Of a DNA stretch of 64,000 bases, positions 8,942 through 18,466 are shown in pieces. Position numbers and translations under genes: made by a program. The notes beneath the pieces are model-generated. The model saw only the letters and a program-made list of their open reading frames with translations. It did not search any database and was not told the DNA's origin. The stretch spans positions 1 through 64,000 of the forward strand of contig NZ_ACZO01000003.1 of the NCBI RefSeq assembly GCF_000176155.1. The letters run 5' to 3'. Origin of the DNA: Vibrio metschnikovii CIP 69.14 (GTDB lineage: Bacteria; Pseudomonadota; Gammaproteobacteria; Enterobacterales; Vibrionaceae). Positions within the stretch are counted from its first letter, which is position 1, and each line of letters starts with the position of its first letter.

Positions 8942-9342
8942 ATCGTTAATCCTAGAGGGTTTTAAAATAATATATACCTTATTTTTTTAGGTGTACACTA
9001 AAAAGTGATGGACTATTTAAGGTTTTTGAGTGGTAGAAAGTTTGCTTTGGTTGCTCTCATTTCTAAGGCTTGCTAAAAAACTCATGGGAATGGGGGGCAG
9101 GGTTATTTTTTATTCTTCCCTACAAAATAATTTATGATAGGATGATACCTAATAAAATTAATTAGGTTGAAACCTATTCAATGTTTCATGGCCATCTGTC
9201 CAGCTTCAGCCATGAGAGGTTGATTAGTCATTGCGGATGAAAAGCAGTATTGAGTGATGCTTTTCAATGTGATTACGCGATGTCGGTCTTTACTTTATAA
9301 ACAGAGTTTTAAGAATCTGGTGGAATTGGATAAACAAGACGC
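8942..9342. promoter_or_regulatory. par operon control region / divergent intergenic region
   Basis: About 400 non-coding bases between divergently transcribed parA and the WYL regulator gene. It holds AT-rich promoter-like DNA near 8950-9000 and the palindromes at 9147-9176 listed separately. No small gene was seen. Confidence 0.55.
9147..9176. promoter_or_regulatory. Paired palindromes, candidate ParA operator
   Basis: ACCTAAT (9147-9153) and ATTAGGT (9161-9167) form a perfect inverted repeat. It overlaps a second one, TAGGTT-GA-AACCTA, at 9163-9176. A related half-site TTAGGTGTAC lies at 8987-8996. Nested AGGT-type palindromes upstream of a long-form ParA fit autorepression, but the binding protein is inferred. 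Confidence 0.45.
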
Positions 9343-10296
9343 ATGACAAATGATGGTCTGAAACAAACGGTAGTGGCGAGTTCACTAGCTAAAGAAGGCG
9401 CGAAAGGAAAGCCAGACAGGCTTTCGCAGATAGCGCAGTTGCCACAAGCAACCAGGGATCGCATTGCCCACATCGATTTCACCTTATTGTTTAAGGGCGA
9501 AGCGGTACGGGCGGATTTAGTCGATCGCTTCAGCATCGCCGCCACGCAGGCAACCAAAGACTTCACCCTATACCGAGAGCTTGCGCCAAGCAACATTGAG
9601 TATGACCAAAAGCTCAAGTTGCATAAACGCGGTGAAGCTTTTGAGCCCTTGTTCGACTATGACGTCGTTCGAACACTGGCGACGATTAGCCAAGGGTACG
9701 GAGATGGCTTTACTGGCAAGGTAAAACCACCTCTTGCTTGTGAAGCGCCTTATCACCTTAACAAGCCGAGTTTATCGATAGTAGCGAAGGTCACTGAGGC
9801 CATCCACAAAGGCAAAGCCTTGAGCATTACCTATGTATCGTTATCGAGCGGTGAAACCACGCGTGAAATTGTGCCGCATACGCTGGTGGATAATGGTCTA
9901 CGTTGGCACATTCGTGGTTTTGACCGCAAGCATAATGAATTCCGAAATTTTGTACTGACCCGAATTAAAGCAGCGGTTGTGCTTGAAGGCTCTACATTAT
10001 CTGAGACTGAACTAGAAACCCAAGACCGCCAATGGAATCGCTTTGTAGAGCTTGAATTAGTGCCGCACCCACGCATAGAGCACAGCGAAGCGATAGAGCT
10101 GGACTATGGCATGAAAGATGGCGTTTTAAGAGTTGAGATTAGAGCGGCAACCGCTGGCTATTTGCTTCGCCAATGGCATGTGGATTGTACCAAAGCGCAC
10201 AGCCTGCAAGGCCCTGAATGCCAGCTTTGGTTAAAGAATACTCCGGCACTTTATGGGGTGGCAAATTTGAATTTAGTCCCAGGGTTTGAAGAATGA
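9343..10296 (+). CDS. WYL-domain transcriptional regulator
   Basis: 317 residues. The N-terminal ~90 residues form a winged-helix-like DNA-binding part (RADLVDRFSIAATQATKDFT). The WYL-type ligand domain spans ~150-230 with SLSSGETTREIVPHTLV and GLRWHIRGFD. WYL regulators of this layout (BrxR/CapW-like) often precede phage-defence operons and repress them. Here the next gene is hsdM of a type I restriction system, consistent with that role. It is related to the second WYL protein at 50.0-50.9 kb but clearly different in sequence. Confidence 0.8.
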   Translation: MTNDGLKQTVVASSLAKEGAKGKPDRLSQIAQLPQATRDRIAHIDFTLLFKGEAVRADLVDRFSIAATQATKDFTLYRELAPSNIEYDQKLKLHKRGEAFEPLFDYDVVRTLATISQGYGDGFTGKVKPPLACEAPYHLNKPSLSIVAKVTEAIHKGKALSITYVSLSSGETTREIVPHTLVDNGLRWHIRGFDRKHNEFRNFVLTRIKAAVVLEGSTLSETELETQDRQWNRFVELELVPHPRIEHSEAIELDYGMKDGVLRVEIRAATAGYLLRQWHVDCTKAHSLQGPECQLWLKNTPALYGVANLNLVPGFEE

Positions 10297-10366
10297 TGTT
10301 CGACGACAGTGATCATTGCGCAACCCATAAACGAATGATGACGAATTAAAATCAGGAATTTAAATA

Positions 10367-10652
10367 ATGACAAGTTTACAACAACGTGCCGAACTTCAAC
10401 GCCAAATATGGGCAATAGCCAATGATGTTCGAGGCTCAGTGGATGGCTGGGATTTTAAACAATATGTACTGGGTACGCTGTTCTACCGCTTTATCAGTGA
10501 GAACTTTGAACTTTACATTACTGGTGGTGATGAGAGCGTTAATTATGCGGCCATGTCTGACGATGACGAAAACATTCTGGCTGCCAAAGATGATGCCGTT
10601 CGCACTAAAGGATATTTTATCCTTCCTAGCCAGTTGTTCAGCAATGTGGCGG
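10367..10652 (+). pseudogene. hsdM: Type I restriction methyltransferase HsdM, N-terminal stub
   Basis: The first ~95 residues of HsdM are present (LQRQIWAIANDVRGSVDGWD, then YVLGTLFYRFISENF), the N-terminal helical domain that precedes the N6-adenine methylase fold. The reading frame runs into IS5 copy 2 at 10653 and stops shortly inside it. The SAM-binding and NPPF motifs are gone, so no methylation is expected. It follows the WYL gene by 70 bases. Confidence 0.85.
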
Positions 10653-11706
10653 GGCTTTGTTGCGTAATTCGAGGGAACTAAATCAGAAGGTTGCGATCTG
10701 ATCGGCTAAGTAAGTTAATCATCCTAGTCTCATGCCGAAACCTCGCTACAAAACAACGAACTGGAAACAGTACAACAAAGCCTTAATCAACCGCGGTTCA
10801 CTCACTTTCTGGATTGATGAAGAAGCCATTCGCCAGTGGAAGCAGAGCAAACAAAATAAACGAGGTAGACCTCGTCAGTTCAGCGACTTAGCCATTACTA
10901 CTGCGCTTATGGTGAAACGAGTTTTCTCAATGCCGTTGAGAGCATTGCAAGGGTTTATCGATTCTGTTTTTTCATTGGCTAACGTCCCTATAGTCTGCCC
11001 ACATTACAGTTGTATCAGTCGAAGAGCTAAGCAAGTCGAGGTTTCATTTAAACCAAAGAGTAGAGGCGCAATACAGCATCTAGCTATTGATGCAACAGGT
11101 CTCAAGGTTTATGGCGAAGGTGAATGGAAGGTCAAGAAGCATGGTACTGACGGGAAGCGTAGAGTCTGGAGAAAGTTGCATTTAGCGGTAGACACCAGCA
11201 CTCACGAAATCGTCGCGGCAGAACTGAGTTTATCTAATGTTACCGATGCAGAAGTCCTCCCTAACTTGCTCAAGCAAACCCGCCGAAGAATTATCGAGAT
11301 ATCTGGCGATGGCGCTTATGACACAAGGGATTGCTACGATGCCATACGGTTCAAGCGAGCTGTTCCACTCATCCCTCCAAGAGAAGGGGCAGCCTTCTGG
11401 GAGAATGGTCACCCTAGGAATTTAGCGGTAGGTTGCCAGAAGCTCTACGGCTCCAACAATAAGTGGAAAAAGCGGTACGGCTATCATCAACGCTCACTAT
11501 CAGAGACAGCAATGTATCGAGTGAAGCAGTTGTTAGGTGGGCGATTAAGTCTGAGAAACTACAATGCTCAGGTTGGTGAAACTTACGCGATGATTAAAGC
11601 GCTGAACAAACTTACAGGGCTTGGTATGCCAGAAACTCAGTGTATTGTATAAGAATCAACCAATTGCAGGCAGTTTGGTTCTCTGACCGAATTACGCAAC
11701 AAAGCC
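10653..11706 (+). mobile_element. IS5-family element (IS903-like), copy 2
   Basis: Bounded by GGCTTTGTTGCG at 10653 and CGCAACAAAGCC at 11706, 1054 bp. The left flank is hsdM and the right flank is a catB-like gene, and there is no 9-bp duplication. The flanks were therefore brought together by deletion or recombination between IS copies. The first ~560 bases look identical to copy 3 at the window end. Confidence 0.9.
10732..11652 (+). CDS. IS5-family transposase
   Basis: 306 residues with the same architecture as the copy at 2752: first Asp in HLAIDATGLKVYGEGEWK, second in ISGDGAYDTR, Glu in the RYGYHQRSLSETAMYR block. It appears intact. It differs from the first copy by scattered substitutions, so the two belong to separate sub-lineages. 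Confidence 0.92.
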   Translation: MPKPRYKTTNWKQYNKALINRGSLTFWIDEEAIRQWKQSKQNKRGRPRQFSDLAITTALMVKRVFSMPLRALQGFIDSVFSLANVPIVCPHYSCISRRAKQVEVSFKPKSRGAIQHLAIDATGLKVYGEGEWKVKKHGTDGKRRVWRKLHLAVDTSTHEIVAAELSLSNVTDAEVLPNLLKQTRRRIIEISGDGAYDTRDCYDAIRFKRAVPLIPPREGAAFWENGHPRNLAVGCQKLYGSNNKWKKRYGYHQRSLSETAMYRVKQLLGGRLSLRNYNAQVGETYAMIKALNKLTGLGMPETQCIV

Positions 11707-12225
11707 GGTATTCCGCTCAAACAGCAAGTGACGAACCCGAATATCATTGTCGGCGAACATAGTTATTATTCCGGTTATTACCACAACCATAGCTTTGACG
11801 ATTGCGCTCGCTATCTGAGTCCAGACAGAGACGATGTTGATAAACTCATCATTGGTCGGTACTGCTCTATTGGTTCTGGCGCTGTTTTTATGATGGCTGG
11901 CAACCAAGGGCATCGAAATGACTGGGTCAGTACATTTCCATTTTTTTACATAGACAATGAGAATTTCGCCGATGCTGAAGATGGCTTTCAGCGAGCGGGT
12001 GACACTATCGTGGGCAATGATGTATGGATCGGTTCTGAAGCAATGATTATGTTAGGTGTCAAAATCGGAGATGGTGCCATTATCGCTAGCAGGGCAGTAG
12101 TGACCAAAGATGTTGCGCCCTATGAGGTTGTCGGTTCAAACCCAGCTAAACATATAAAATTCCGCTTTTCAGAATCAGAAATAGCCATGTTAATTGAAAT
12201 GAAATGGTGGGATTGGTCTGAATGC
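11707..12225 (+). pseudogene. CatB-type (xenobiotic) acetyltransferase, truncated at both ends
   Basis: About 170 residues of a left-handed beta-helix acetyltransferase remain: [38 protein letters not shown] (with the catalytic His of the NQGH motif), [20 protein letters not shown] and [15 protein letters not shown]. This is the CatB chloramphenicol acetyltransferase/Vat pattern. The first ~10 residues are lost to IS5 and the last ~35 to an IS66 fragment (after KWWDWSE). A start at 11728 is possible, but the missing C-terminal helix makes resistance unlikely. Confidence 0.8.
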
Positions 12226-13240
12226 GCCGCAAAGCATTATCCCGAAGAGCTTCGCCACAGAAAGCTTGTTGGCCAATATCATCCTCGGCAAATACCAATA
12301 CGCGATGCCACTTTATCGACAAGAGTCGTTGTTTACCCAGTCGGGTATCGAACTCTCACGAACCACGATGGCAAGGTGGATTATCCAAGTCAGTGAGAAG
12401 TTCGCCCCGCTTTACGCGGCCTTGAAAGCGCACCTACTTGAGCAAGTGGTGATTCAGGCGGATGAAACGCCGCTCAATGTCCTCAAAGAAGATAAACAGT
12501 GTTACATGTGGCTCTACTGCTCGGGCGCAGACTCGCCAGATGCCGCGCTCCCCAATGTGAAAAATATCGTCTTGTACGACTATCAAAACAGTCGCGCGAG
12601 GGCGTGCCCCGTTGCCTTCTTGGGCGACTATGATGGGTATCTGCAAACCGATGGCTATGGTGTTTATGATGGGCTTCATCTCGTCACCAATGTCGGTTGC
12701 TTCGCGCATGCTCGGCGCAAGTTCATGGAGGCGAAAAAGCTTCAAGGCAAAGGCAAGTCAGGTAAAGCGGATAAAGCGTTGGCCAAAATCCAGAAGCTTT
12801 ATGGAATAGAATCACGCTTAAAAGGTGCCAGTGCCGAAAAACGGAAAGCAGAGCGCCAAGAGCATGCTAAGCCGATACTGGATGAGCTTTATGAATGGAT
12901 GACAACTCAGAAAGTGCTTGAGTCTAGCCCGCTGGGTAAAGCAATAAAATACACGCTCGGTCAGTGGCCGAAGCTCACCCGCTATATCGATGACGGTCAC
13001 TTATCGATAGACAACAACCGAGCTGAACGCGCAATAAAACCGCTGGTTATTGGGAGAAAGAACTGGCTCTTCTCGACCAATCCCAATGGAGCTGAAGCGA
13101 GCGCGATGCTTTACAGTATCGTCGAGACAGCGAAAGCCAACGGCCTTATCGTTTACGACTACATGGTCAAGTGCATGCAGGAGTTAGCGAAAGCGGAACC
13201 TGATATCGATGCACTCCTGCCTTGGAACTTCAAACACTAA
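12226..13240 (+). pseudogene. tnpC: IS66 transposase TnpC, C-terminal part
   Basis: The frame is open from the catB junction ([20 protein letters not shown]). It includes the DDE core: QADETPLNVL with the first Asp, LQTDGYGVYDGL with the second, and DNNRAERAIKPLVIGRKNW with the Glu. The C-terminus ends LLPWNFKH, normal for IS66. About 170 N-terminal residues are missing, so it is probably inactive, although a TTG/ATG inside the frame could start a truncated protein. Confidence 0.85.
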
Positions 13241-13276
13241 CAATATCGCCCCGTGGGTTCATGGCGCGGATACGGT
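12226..13276 (+). mobile_element. IS66-family element, 3' part
   Basis: It contains the C-terminal two thirds of tnpC and a right end near 13276, where GGCGCGGATAC, reading outward as GTATCCGCGCC, resembles an IS66 terminus. The left end is cut at catB. It is not the missing half of the element at 644-1830 in any provable way. Confidence 0.65.
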
Positions 13277-13538
13277 AAATTTGATGGAAGAATATGATTT
13301 TTATTTTAAAAATGGCTGCGATCACTATTATTACACTGAATTGTCAGCGCGACACGCTGGAGGAAATTGCAGAGAAAATGCCCTCATTGTTGTTCAAGTG
13401 AATAACAACCAGCCCAAATCAATGGTAGTTATTGTGGACAAATGTCAAACTACCGTTGAAGCAAACAAAGAGAAAATAATTTACGAAACAGAGAGTTGTA
13501 ACATGGTCACAGCGAAGAACAATTCGTATTCCAGTTAA
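13277..13538 (+). CDS. Hypothetical fragment next to IS66 end
   Basis: An open frame continues from the IS66 edge and encodes ~85 residues (for example LMEEYDFYFKNGCDHYYY). It has three Cys and no motif that I recognise. There is no own start codon with a convincing ribosome binding site except a Met at LMEEY. It is probably the 3' end of an older gene cut by IS66. Confidence 0.25.
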
Positions 13539-13924
13539 AGGTCAAGTTACCCGGAGAGCTTGCTGAGGAATGACTGACGGTACGAGGCATCATGTAATGG
13601 TACGGCATCAAGTGAAAAATGGTAAAGGCCGTGTAGATACCTCATATTACATAAGCGCTAAGTCGTGAATTACAAATTGTTAGCCCACTATATTCTATTC
13701 GTCAGCATTGGGGATAACTTGCTCAAGGTATGCTCGCTCCCTGGTCTTGAGTTCAGGTCTAAATCTTGTGAGTGAAAATTAAACACTCATACGTCCATCC
13801 AGTTTTATTTACTGTGTTGTTAGCCAATATATTGGATACTATGCCCAAGTGACTCAACTCTGAATTCTGTATCTTGAAGTCACTTGGAGATATGGCAATA
13901 GTGCATTATTGAAGGAAATAGGTA
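13539..13924. promoter_or_regulatory. Upstream region of the alpha-glucoside operon, with several palindromes
   Basis: No gene seen. Three inverted repeats stand out: TGAGTG/CACTCA at 13769-13789, the 12-bp palindrome CCAATATATTGG at 13824-13835, and CCAAGTGACT/AGTCACTTGG (perfect, 23-base gap) at 13845-13887. They lie within 160 bases of the LacI-type regulator gene and are plausible operators for it or for another regulator. Confidence 0.45.
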
Positions 13925-14890
13925 ATGAGTAAAAAAATGACCATGGCTGAGATTTCAAGGCAGCTTGGAATTTCAACAATGACTGTGTCGCGTTACTTTA
14001 ATGGCGGTTATGTCTCGGAAGAGAACCGCCTTAAAATTGATGCCATCGTCAAAGATAGTCATTACACGCCTAATATATTTGCTCGCTCCATTCGTAGCCA
14101 ATCCAATATTATTGGTTTCATCGCGCCTCGTATTGAGTCATATACGACCAGTTTAGTGATTAAAGGGGCGCTGGCTGCTGCCAATGAATCACAAGTACGA
14201 ATGCTGTTTCATGCCACAGGGTTTAACCATGAGTCAGAATGCCAAGCTGTGAGAGAGTTTAACGGCTTAAATGCATTGGGCACGATTATTATTGCGTCAA
14301 AGCACAGTGTCGAAGAGACTTTTTATCGAACCTTAGACAATGTGGTATTTATTGGCAAAAATACCCCCCACCATTGCTGTTTATATTACCCCGATCATGC
14401 AGCGATTAAAGCCCTCGTCTCCCACACCATCACTCAGTTAAAACAGCAGCAGGCACCGCTGGCTGCCGTACATTATATTTATGATGAGCGTATGCTTTCT
14501 AGCCGCACTAAGTTGATGCAAGCCACTATTACCGACACCGTCCCTGAGTTGAATTTATCACTACAAGCCCTAGCCAACTCGGAGGACAAAGCTGGCTATC
14601 AGGCCGTTCAATTACAGCCTAATCATGTCTACTTTTGTGCCACCGATAATATTGCCATTCGTTTATATCGTCGCGCCAAAGAACAGCAACTCAAGATCGG
14701 TCATAACGTATGGATTGTAGGCATGGGTGACTATGACTACAGCGATTTGTTAGTCCCGAGCCTGACGACTGTCGCTTTTAACTACTATCAAGTGGGCTAC
14801 CAAGCTGTCAAAAAATTGCTCAAGCGCGATTTCAGTTCTGTTGAAGGCACATTCGACATAAAGATGAGAGAAAGCTCACAATTCCTCTGA
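13925..14890 (+). CDS. LacI-family regulator of the alpha-glucoside PTS operon
   Basis: 321 residues. The N-terminal LacI HTH is clear (TMAEISRQLGISTMTVSRYF, then the hinge region YTPNIFARSIRSQSN). The rest is a periplasmic-binding-protein-like sensor domain (IIGFIAPRIES, then VWIVGMGDYD near the C-terminus). ATG follows GGAAATAGGT. The gene precedes the glucosidase, transporter and phosphatase genes on the same strand, and a LacI-type operator lies between it and the glucosidase. It is likely a repressor released by maltose or a phosphorylated disaccharide. Confidence 0.9.
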   Translation: MSKKMTMAEISRQLGISTMTVSRYFNGGYVSEENRLKIDAIVKDSHYTPNIFARSIRSQSNIIGFIAPRIESYTTSLVIKGALAAANESQVRMLFHATGFNHESECQAVREFNGLNALGTIIIASKHSVEETFYRTLDNVVFIGKNTPHHCCLYYPDHAAIKALVSHTITQLKQQQAPLAAVHYIYDERMLSSRTKLMQATITDTVPELNLSLQALANSEDKAGYQAVQLQPNHVYFCATDNIAIRLYRRAKEQQLKIGHNVWIVGMGDYDYSDLLVPSLTTVAFNYYQVGYQAVKKLLKRDFSSVEGTFDIKMRESSQFL

Positions 14891-14924
14891 AATTGCGTTG
14901 AGTCCAAATCGGTTCTACTTAACT

Positions 14925-14948
14925 ATATGTGTTAACGATAACGCATAT
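14925..14948. promoter_or_regulatory. LacI-type operator upstream of the glucosidase gene
   Basis: ATATGTGTTA-ACGA-TAACGCATAT is a 24-base near-perfect palindrome (one mismatch per arm) with the central AACG/GATAAC look of LacI-family sites. It ends 10 bases before the first possible ATG of the glucosidase gene, so a bound repressor would block transcription or initiation. The repressor identity is inferred from the adjacent gene. Confidence 0.65.
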
Positions 14949-14958
14949 AATATAACCG

Positions 14959-16692
14959 ATGACACTCGCTCCTAATATGCACTCAAAACCACTCGCGTGG
15001 TGGAAGAAAGCAACCGCCTACCAAATTTATCCCCGTAGTTTTTATGATACAAACCAGGACGGTATTGGTGACATCAATGGCATCATTGCTAAGCTCGATT
15101 ATCTTGCTGATTTGGGCATTGATTTAATATGGATTTGCCCATTCTATGCATCACCTAATGATGATAACGGGTACGATATTAGTGACTATCAAGCGATTCA
15201 TCCTGACTTTGGAACCCTTGAGGATGTGGATGAACTAATCAGTGCTGCTCATAAACGTGGCATTCGCATTATTATGGATTTAGTGATCAACCACACTAGC
15301 GACGAGCACCCATGGTTCATTGAATCTCGAGATAACAAAAATAGCCCTAAGCGCGATTGGTATATTTGGCGTGATGGTTGTGAGCCTACCGCTGAAAAAC
15401 CGACTTGCGACCCAAACAACTGGGAAAGTATTTTTCATGGCAGTGCATGGGAATATGATAAAAAAACTGCACAGTACTACTTGCACCTATTTTCAAAAAA
15501 ACAACCTGATCTGAATTGGGAAAATCCTGAAGTTAAACAAGCACTATTTAAAATGATTTATTGGTGGTTGGAGCGTGGTATTGATGGCTTCCGTGTGGAT
15601 GCAATTAGCCATATTCAGAAACAACCAGGTTTACCTTCTTTACCCAATCCAAAGGGTGAAAAGTATGTCTCTTCGTTTGATTATCATATGAATGTGGCAG
15701 GGATTGAAAAACATCTGCATGAGTTAAAAGAGCAGGCGTTTGATCCCTTTAACATAGTGACCGTTGGTGAGGCTAATGGGGTGACTGCCGACAATGCATT
15801 ACTTTGGGTTGCCGAAGCGACCGAGCACGATCAAGGCGGTGTTTTCAACATGATTTTTCAGTTTGAACACATGAAGCTATGGTCGGAAGAACAAAGCAAC
15901 GTGCCTTTAGATCTAGTGGAGTTCAAACGCATTTTATCGCGTTGGCAAGATGCATTAGAAGGTAAAGGCTGGAATGCGCTTTATTTAGAAAACCACGATC
16001 AAGCTCGTAGCATTGATACTTTTGCCGACCCTACCTCTAGGTATGCCAGTGCTACCGCGTTAGCGAGTTGTTATTTCTTGATGAAAGGAACTCCGTTTAT
16101 TTATCAGGGCCAAGAGATTGGTATGGTAAATCATCAGTTTACTTCTCTTGATGAATTTAATGATGTGTCTGCTAGAAATTTAATTCAAAAGCTATCTCAA
16201 CAAGGTCAAAGCGATGCAGACATCTTAGCCTTGTTAAATCAAGTATCTCGCGACCACAGTCGCTTGCCAATGCAATGGAATGCGCAGGATTTTGCCGGTT
16301 TTTCTGAGGTGCAACCTTGGTTCTCCGTCAATCAACAGTACGCAGATATCAATGTTGAGCAACAACAGAAAGATCCAAATTCGATTTTGAGTTTCTATAA
16401 GCAGCTGATTGCTCTGCGTAAGTCAAATGTAAGTTTAGTGGTTGGCCGCTATCAATTGCTGCTACCTAACGACCCTAATATCTATGCTTATCAACGTGTT
16501 GCACAAGATATGACATGGACCATTATTACCAATTTAAGTCCACAAGAGAGCATCGTTGATATCGACCGCATGCAATTAGGCGAGTTAATGCTTGATAATC
16601 AGAATATCAACAATGAACACGTTCGCTCAGATTTTATAGCGACGCAAATTGCCCCACCTTATGCTGCGTATATATTTGCAAGAAAGCACTAA
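14959..16692 (+). CDS. GH13 alpha-glucosidase / oligo-1,6-glucosidase-like
   Basis: 577 residues, cytoplasmic (no signal peptide). It opens with AYQIYPRSFYDTNQDGIGD, the hallmark of the GH13 oligo-1,6-glucosidase/alpha-glucosidase group. Catalytic regions: DLVINHTSDEHPWF, GFRVDAISHI (nucleophile Asp), TVGEAN (Glu) and LENHDQAR (Asp). It would hydrolyse maltose, isomaltose or their phosphates after uptake. The ATG at 14977 (MHSKPLAWW) is an alternative start; neither has a strong ribosome binding site. Second gene of the operon. Confidence 0.9.
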   Translation: MTLAPNMHSKPLAWWKKATAYQIYPRSFYDTNQDGIGDINGIIAKLDYLADLGIDLIWICPFYASPNDDNGYDISDYQAIHPDFGTLEDVDELISAAHKRGIRIIMDLVINHTSDEHPWFIESRDNKNSPKRDWYIWRDGCEPTAEKPTCDPNNWESIFHGSAWEYDKKTAQYYLHLFSKKQPDLNWENPEVKQALFKMIYWWLERGIDGFRVDAISHIQKQPGLPSLPNPKGEKYVSSFDYHMNVAGIEKHLHELKEQAFDPFNIVTVGEANGVTADNALLWVAEATEHDQGGVFNMIFQFEHMKLWSEEQSNVPLDLVEFKRILSRWQDALEGKGWNALYLENHDQARSIDTFADPTSRYASATALASCYFLMKGTPFIYQGQEIGMVNHQFTSLDEFNDVSARNLIQKLSQQGQSDADILALLNQVSRDHSRLPMQWNAQDFAGFSEVQPWFSVNQQYADINVEQQQKDPNSILSFYKQLIALRKSNVSLVVGRYQLLLPNDPNIYAYQRVAQDMTWTIITNLSPQESIVDIDRMQLGELMLDNQNINNEHVRSDFIATQIAPPYAAYIFARKH

Positions 16693-16751
16693 ATTATATT
16701 TATCGCAGGGCCTTGATAAGGCTACCCTGCATTTAAACCAAGGAATCATTT

Positions 16752-18380
16752 ATGAGTCAGTTACTATCTTTTGATTTTTGGCAACGATTTGGGAAATCCC
16801 TTATCGTTGTTATCGCGGTGATGCCAGCCGCTGGTATCATGATATCACTCGGTAAAGTTGTCGCAATGTATGCCGGTGGTATTGGTGCCATTGAAACACT
16901 AGGCGCTATTATGGAAAACATAGGCTGGGGGATCATAGTTAATCTTCACCTATTATTTGCTGTCGCTATTGGTGGATCATGGGCTAAAGAACGTGCAGGA
17001 GGAGCATTTGCCGCGCTGATCGCCTTCATCTTAATTAACCGTATCACTGGGGTTATATTAGGCGTGGATAACGCTATGCTCAGTGATCCCGAGGCGGTTG
17101 TGATGAGCCTATTTGGTTCTGAGCTACCTGTCTCTCAATTCTTCACTAATATTTTGGGTGCTCCTGCTCTAAATATGGGTGTGTTTATCGGTATTATGTC
17201 TGGCTATTTAGGTGCCAACTTATTTAACCGTTATCATGACTTCGCTCGCTTACCTCAGGCATTAGCATTTTTCAACGGTAAGCGTTTTGTACCTTTTGTT
17301 GTTATTTTCTATTCGATGATTATTGCGTTTGCTTTATCAATCGTATGGCCTTTAATTCAAGGTGCGCTTAATGATTTTGGTCAATGGATTGCAACCTCTA
17401 AAGACACTGCGCCGATCACTGCTCCTTTCTTGTATGGTACGTTAGAGCGCTTATTACTGCCATTTGGTTTACACCACACTTTAACTATTCCAATGAATTA
17501 CACCGAGTTGGGTGGTACTTATGAGCTTTTAACAGGGGTGAATGCGGGGGCAAGTGTTTATGGTCAAGATCCACTATGGCTTGCTTGGGTTAGCGATTTA
17601 AATAATCTTAAATTAAGCGATCCGACAACTTACCAACATCTATTAGATACGGTGCATCCAGCACGTTTTAAAGCGGGCCAAGTTATTATCGCAGCGTCTT
17701 CATTGATTGGTATTGGACTTGCGATGTATCACTGTGTTGATAGTGATAAGCGCGCACAATACAAGCCAATGTTTTTATCTGCGTGTCTTGCTGTGTTATT
17801 AACCGGTGTGACAGAGCCTATTGAATTCATGTTTATGTTTATTGCTCCTGTTTTGTATGTTGCGCATGCGGTATTAACAGGGATTGCATTTGCGTTGGTC
17901 GATGTGATGGACCTACGTATACATGCCTTTGGTTTGATTGAGTTACTCACTCGTATACCTATGATGGTTTCAGCGGGAATCGGTGGTGATTTGGTTCGCT
18001 TCGCATTGGTTTCTATTGTTTTCTTTGGTGTTAACTATGGATTATTCCGTGTGCTCATTGTCAAATTTAAATTGCCAACACCGGGCCGTATGGGTAACTA
18101 CCTCGATGAAAGTTCAGAATCCATGTCAGAAGATGAGAAGATGGACATTATTATTCAGAATTTAGGTGGCCGTGCCAATATTGCTGAGATTGATGCTTGT
18201 ATGACTCGCTTGCGCATTACAGTTAATGACCCGCAGTTGGTTGCTGAATATGCATTATGGAAGCCGACAGGAGCACTTGGTGCTGTAATTAAAGAACAGG
18301 GAGTACAAGTTATTTATGGTCCAGGAGTGGATGTCATTAAATCTAGATTAGTTGAGAAGCTTTCAGCACAACCTGCGTAA
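16752..18380 (+). CDS. PTS transporter EIIBC, glucose/maltose family
   Basis: 542 residues. The EIIC domain (~1-430) has about ten hydrophobic segments, starting at SLIVVIAVMPAAGIMISLG, and the family motif LLPFGLHHTLTIPMNY. A cytoplasmic linker leads to an EIIB domain (~450-542) with the phosphorylated Cys in IDACMTRLRITV near residue 483. No EIIA domain is present, so the host EIIA-Glc must donate the phosphate. The neighbouring glucosidase and phosphatase suggest maltose or another alpha-glucoside as substrate. AAGGAATC precedes the ATG. Confidence 0.9.
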   Translation: MSQLLSFDFWQRFGKSLIVVIAVMPAAGIMISLGKVVAMYAGGIGAIETLGAIMENIGWGIIVNLHLLFAVAIGGSWAKERAGGAFAALIAFILINRITGVILGVDNAMLSDPEAVVMSLFGSELPVSQFFTNILGAPALNMGVFIGIMSGYLGANLFNRYHDFARLPQALAFFNGKRFVPFVVIFYSMIIAFALSIVWPLIQGALNDFGQWIATSKDTAPITAPFLYGTLERLLLPFGLHHTLTIPMNYTELGGTYELLTGVNAGASVYGQDPLWLAWVSDLNNLKLSDPTTYQHLLDTVHPARFKAGQVIIAASSLIGIGLAMYHCVDSDKRAQYKPMFLSACLAVLLTGVTEPIEFMFMFIAPVLYVAHAVLTGIAFALVDVMDLRIHAFGLIELLTRIPMMVSAGIGGDLVRFALVSIVFFGVNYGLFRVLIVKFKLPTPGRMGNYLDESSESMSEDEKMDIIIQNLGGRANIAEIDACMTRLRITVNDPQLVAEYALWKPTGALGAVIKEQGVQVIYGPGVDVIKSRLVEKLSAQPA

Positions 18381-18413
18381 TTCATTCTCTACCCTAGATA
18401 AAATAACCTCGAG

Positions 18414-18436
18414 AAACGCAGCCTTGAGCTGCGTTT
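18414..18436 (+). terminator. Hairpin between EIIBC and phosphatase genes
   Basis: AAACGCAGC, loop CTTGA, GCTGCGTTT: a perfect 9-bp stem 33 bases after the EIIBC stop, with no T-run behind it. It may reduce read-through into, or stabilise the messenger 5' of, the next gene rather than terminate fully. Confidence 0.5.
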
Positions 18437-18466
18437 AACTCGCTACAATGAATAAGTGAATAATAA

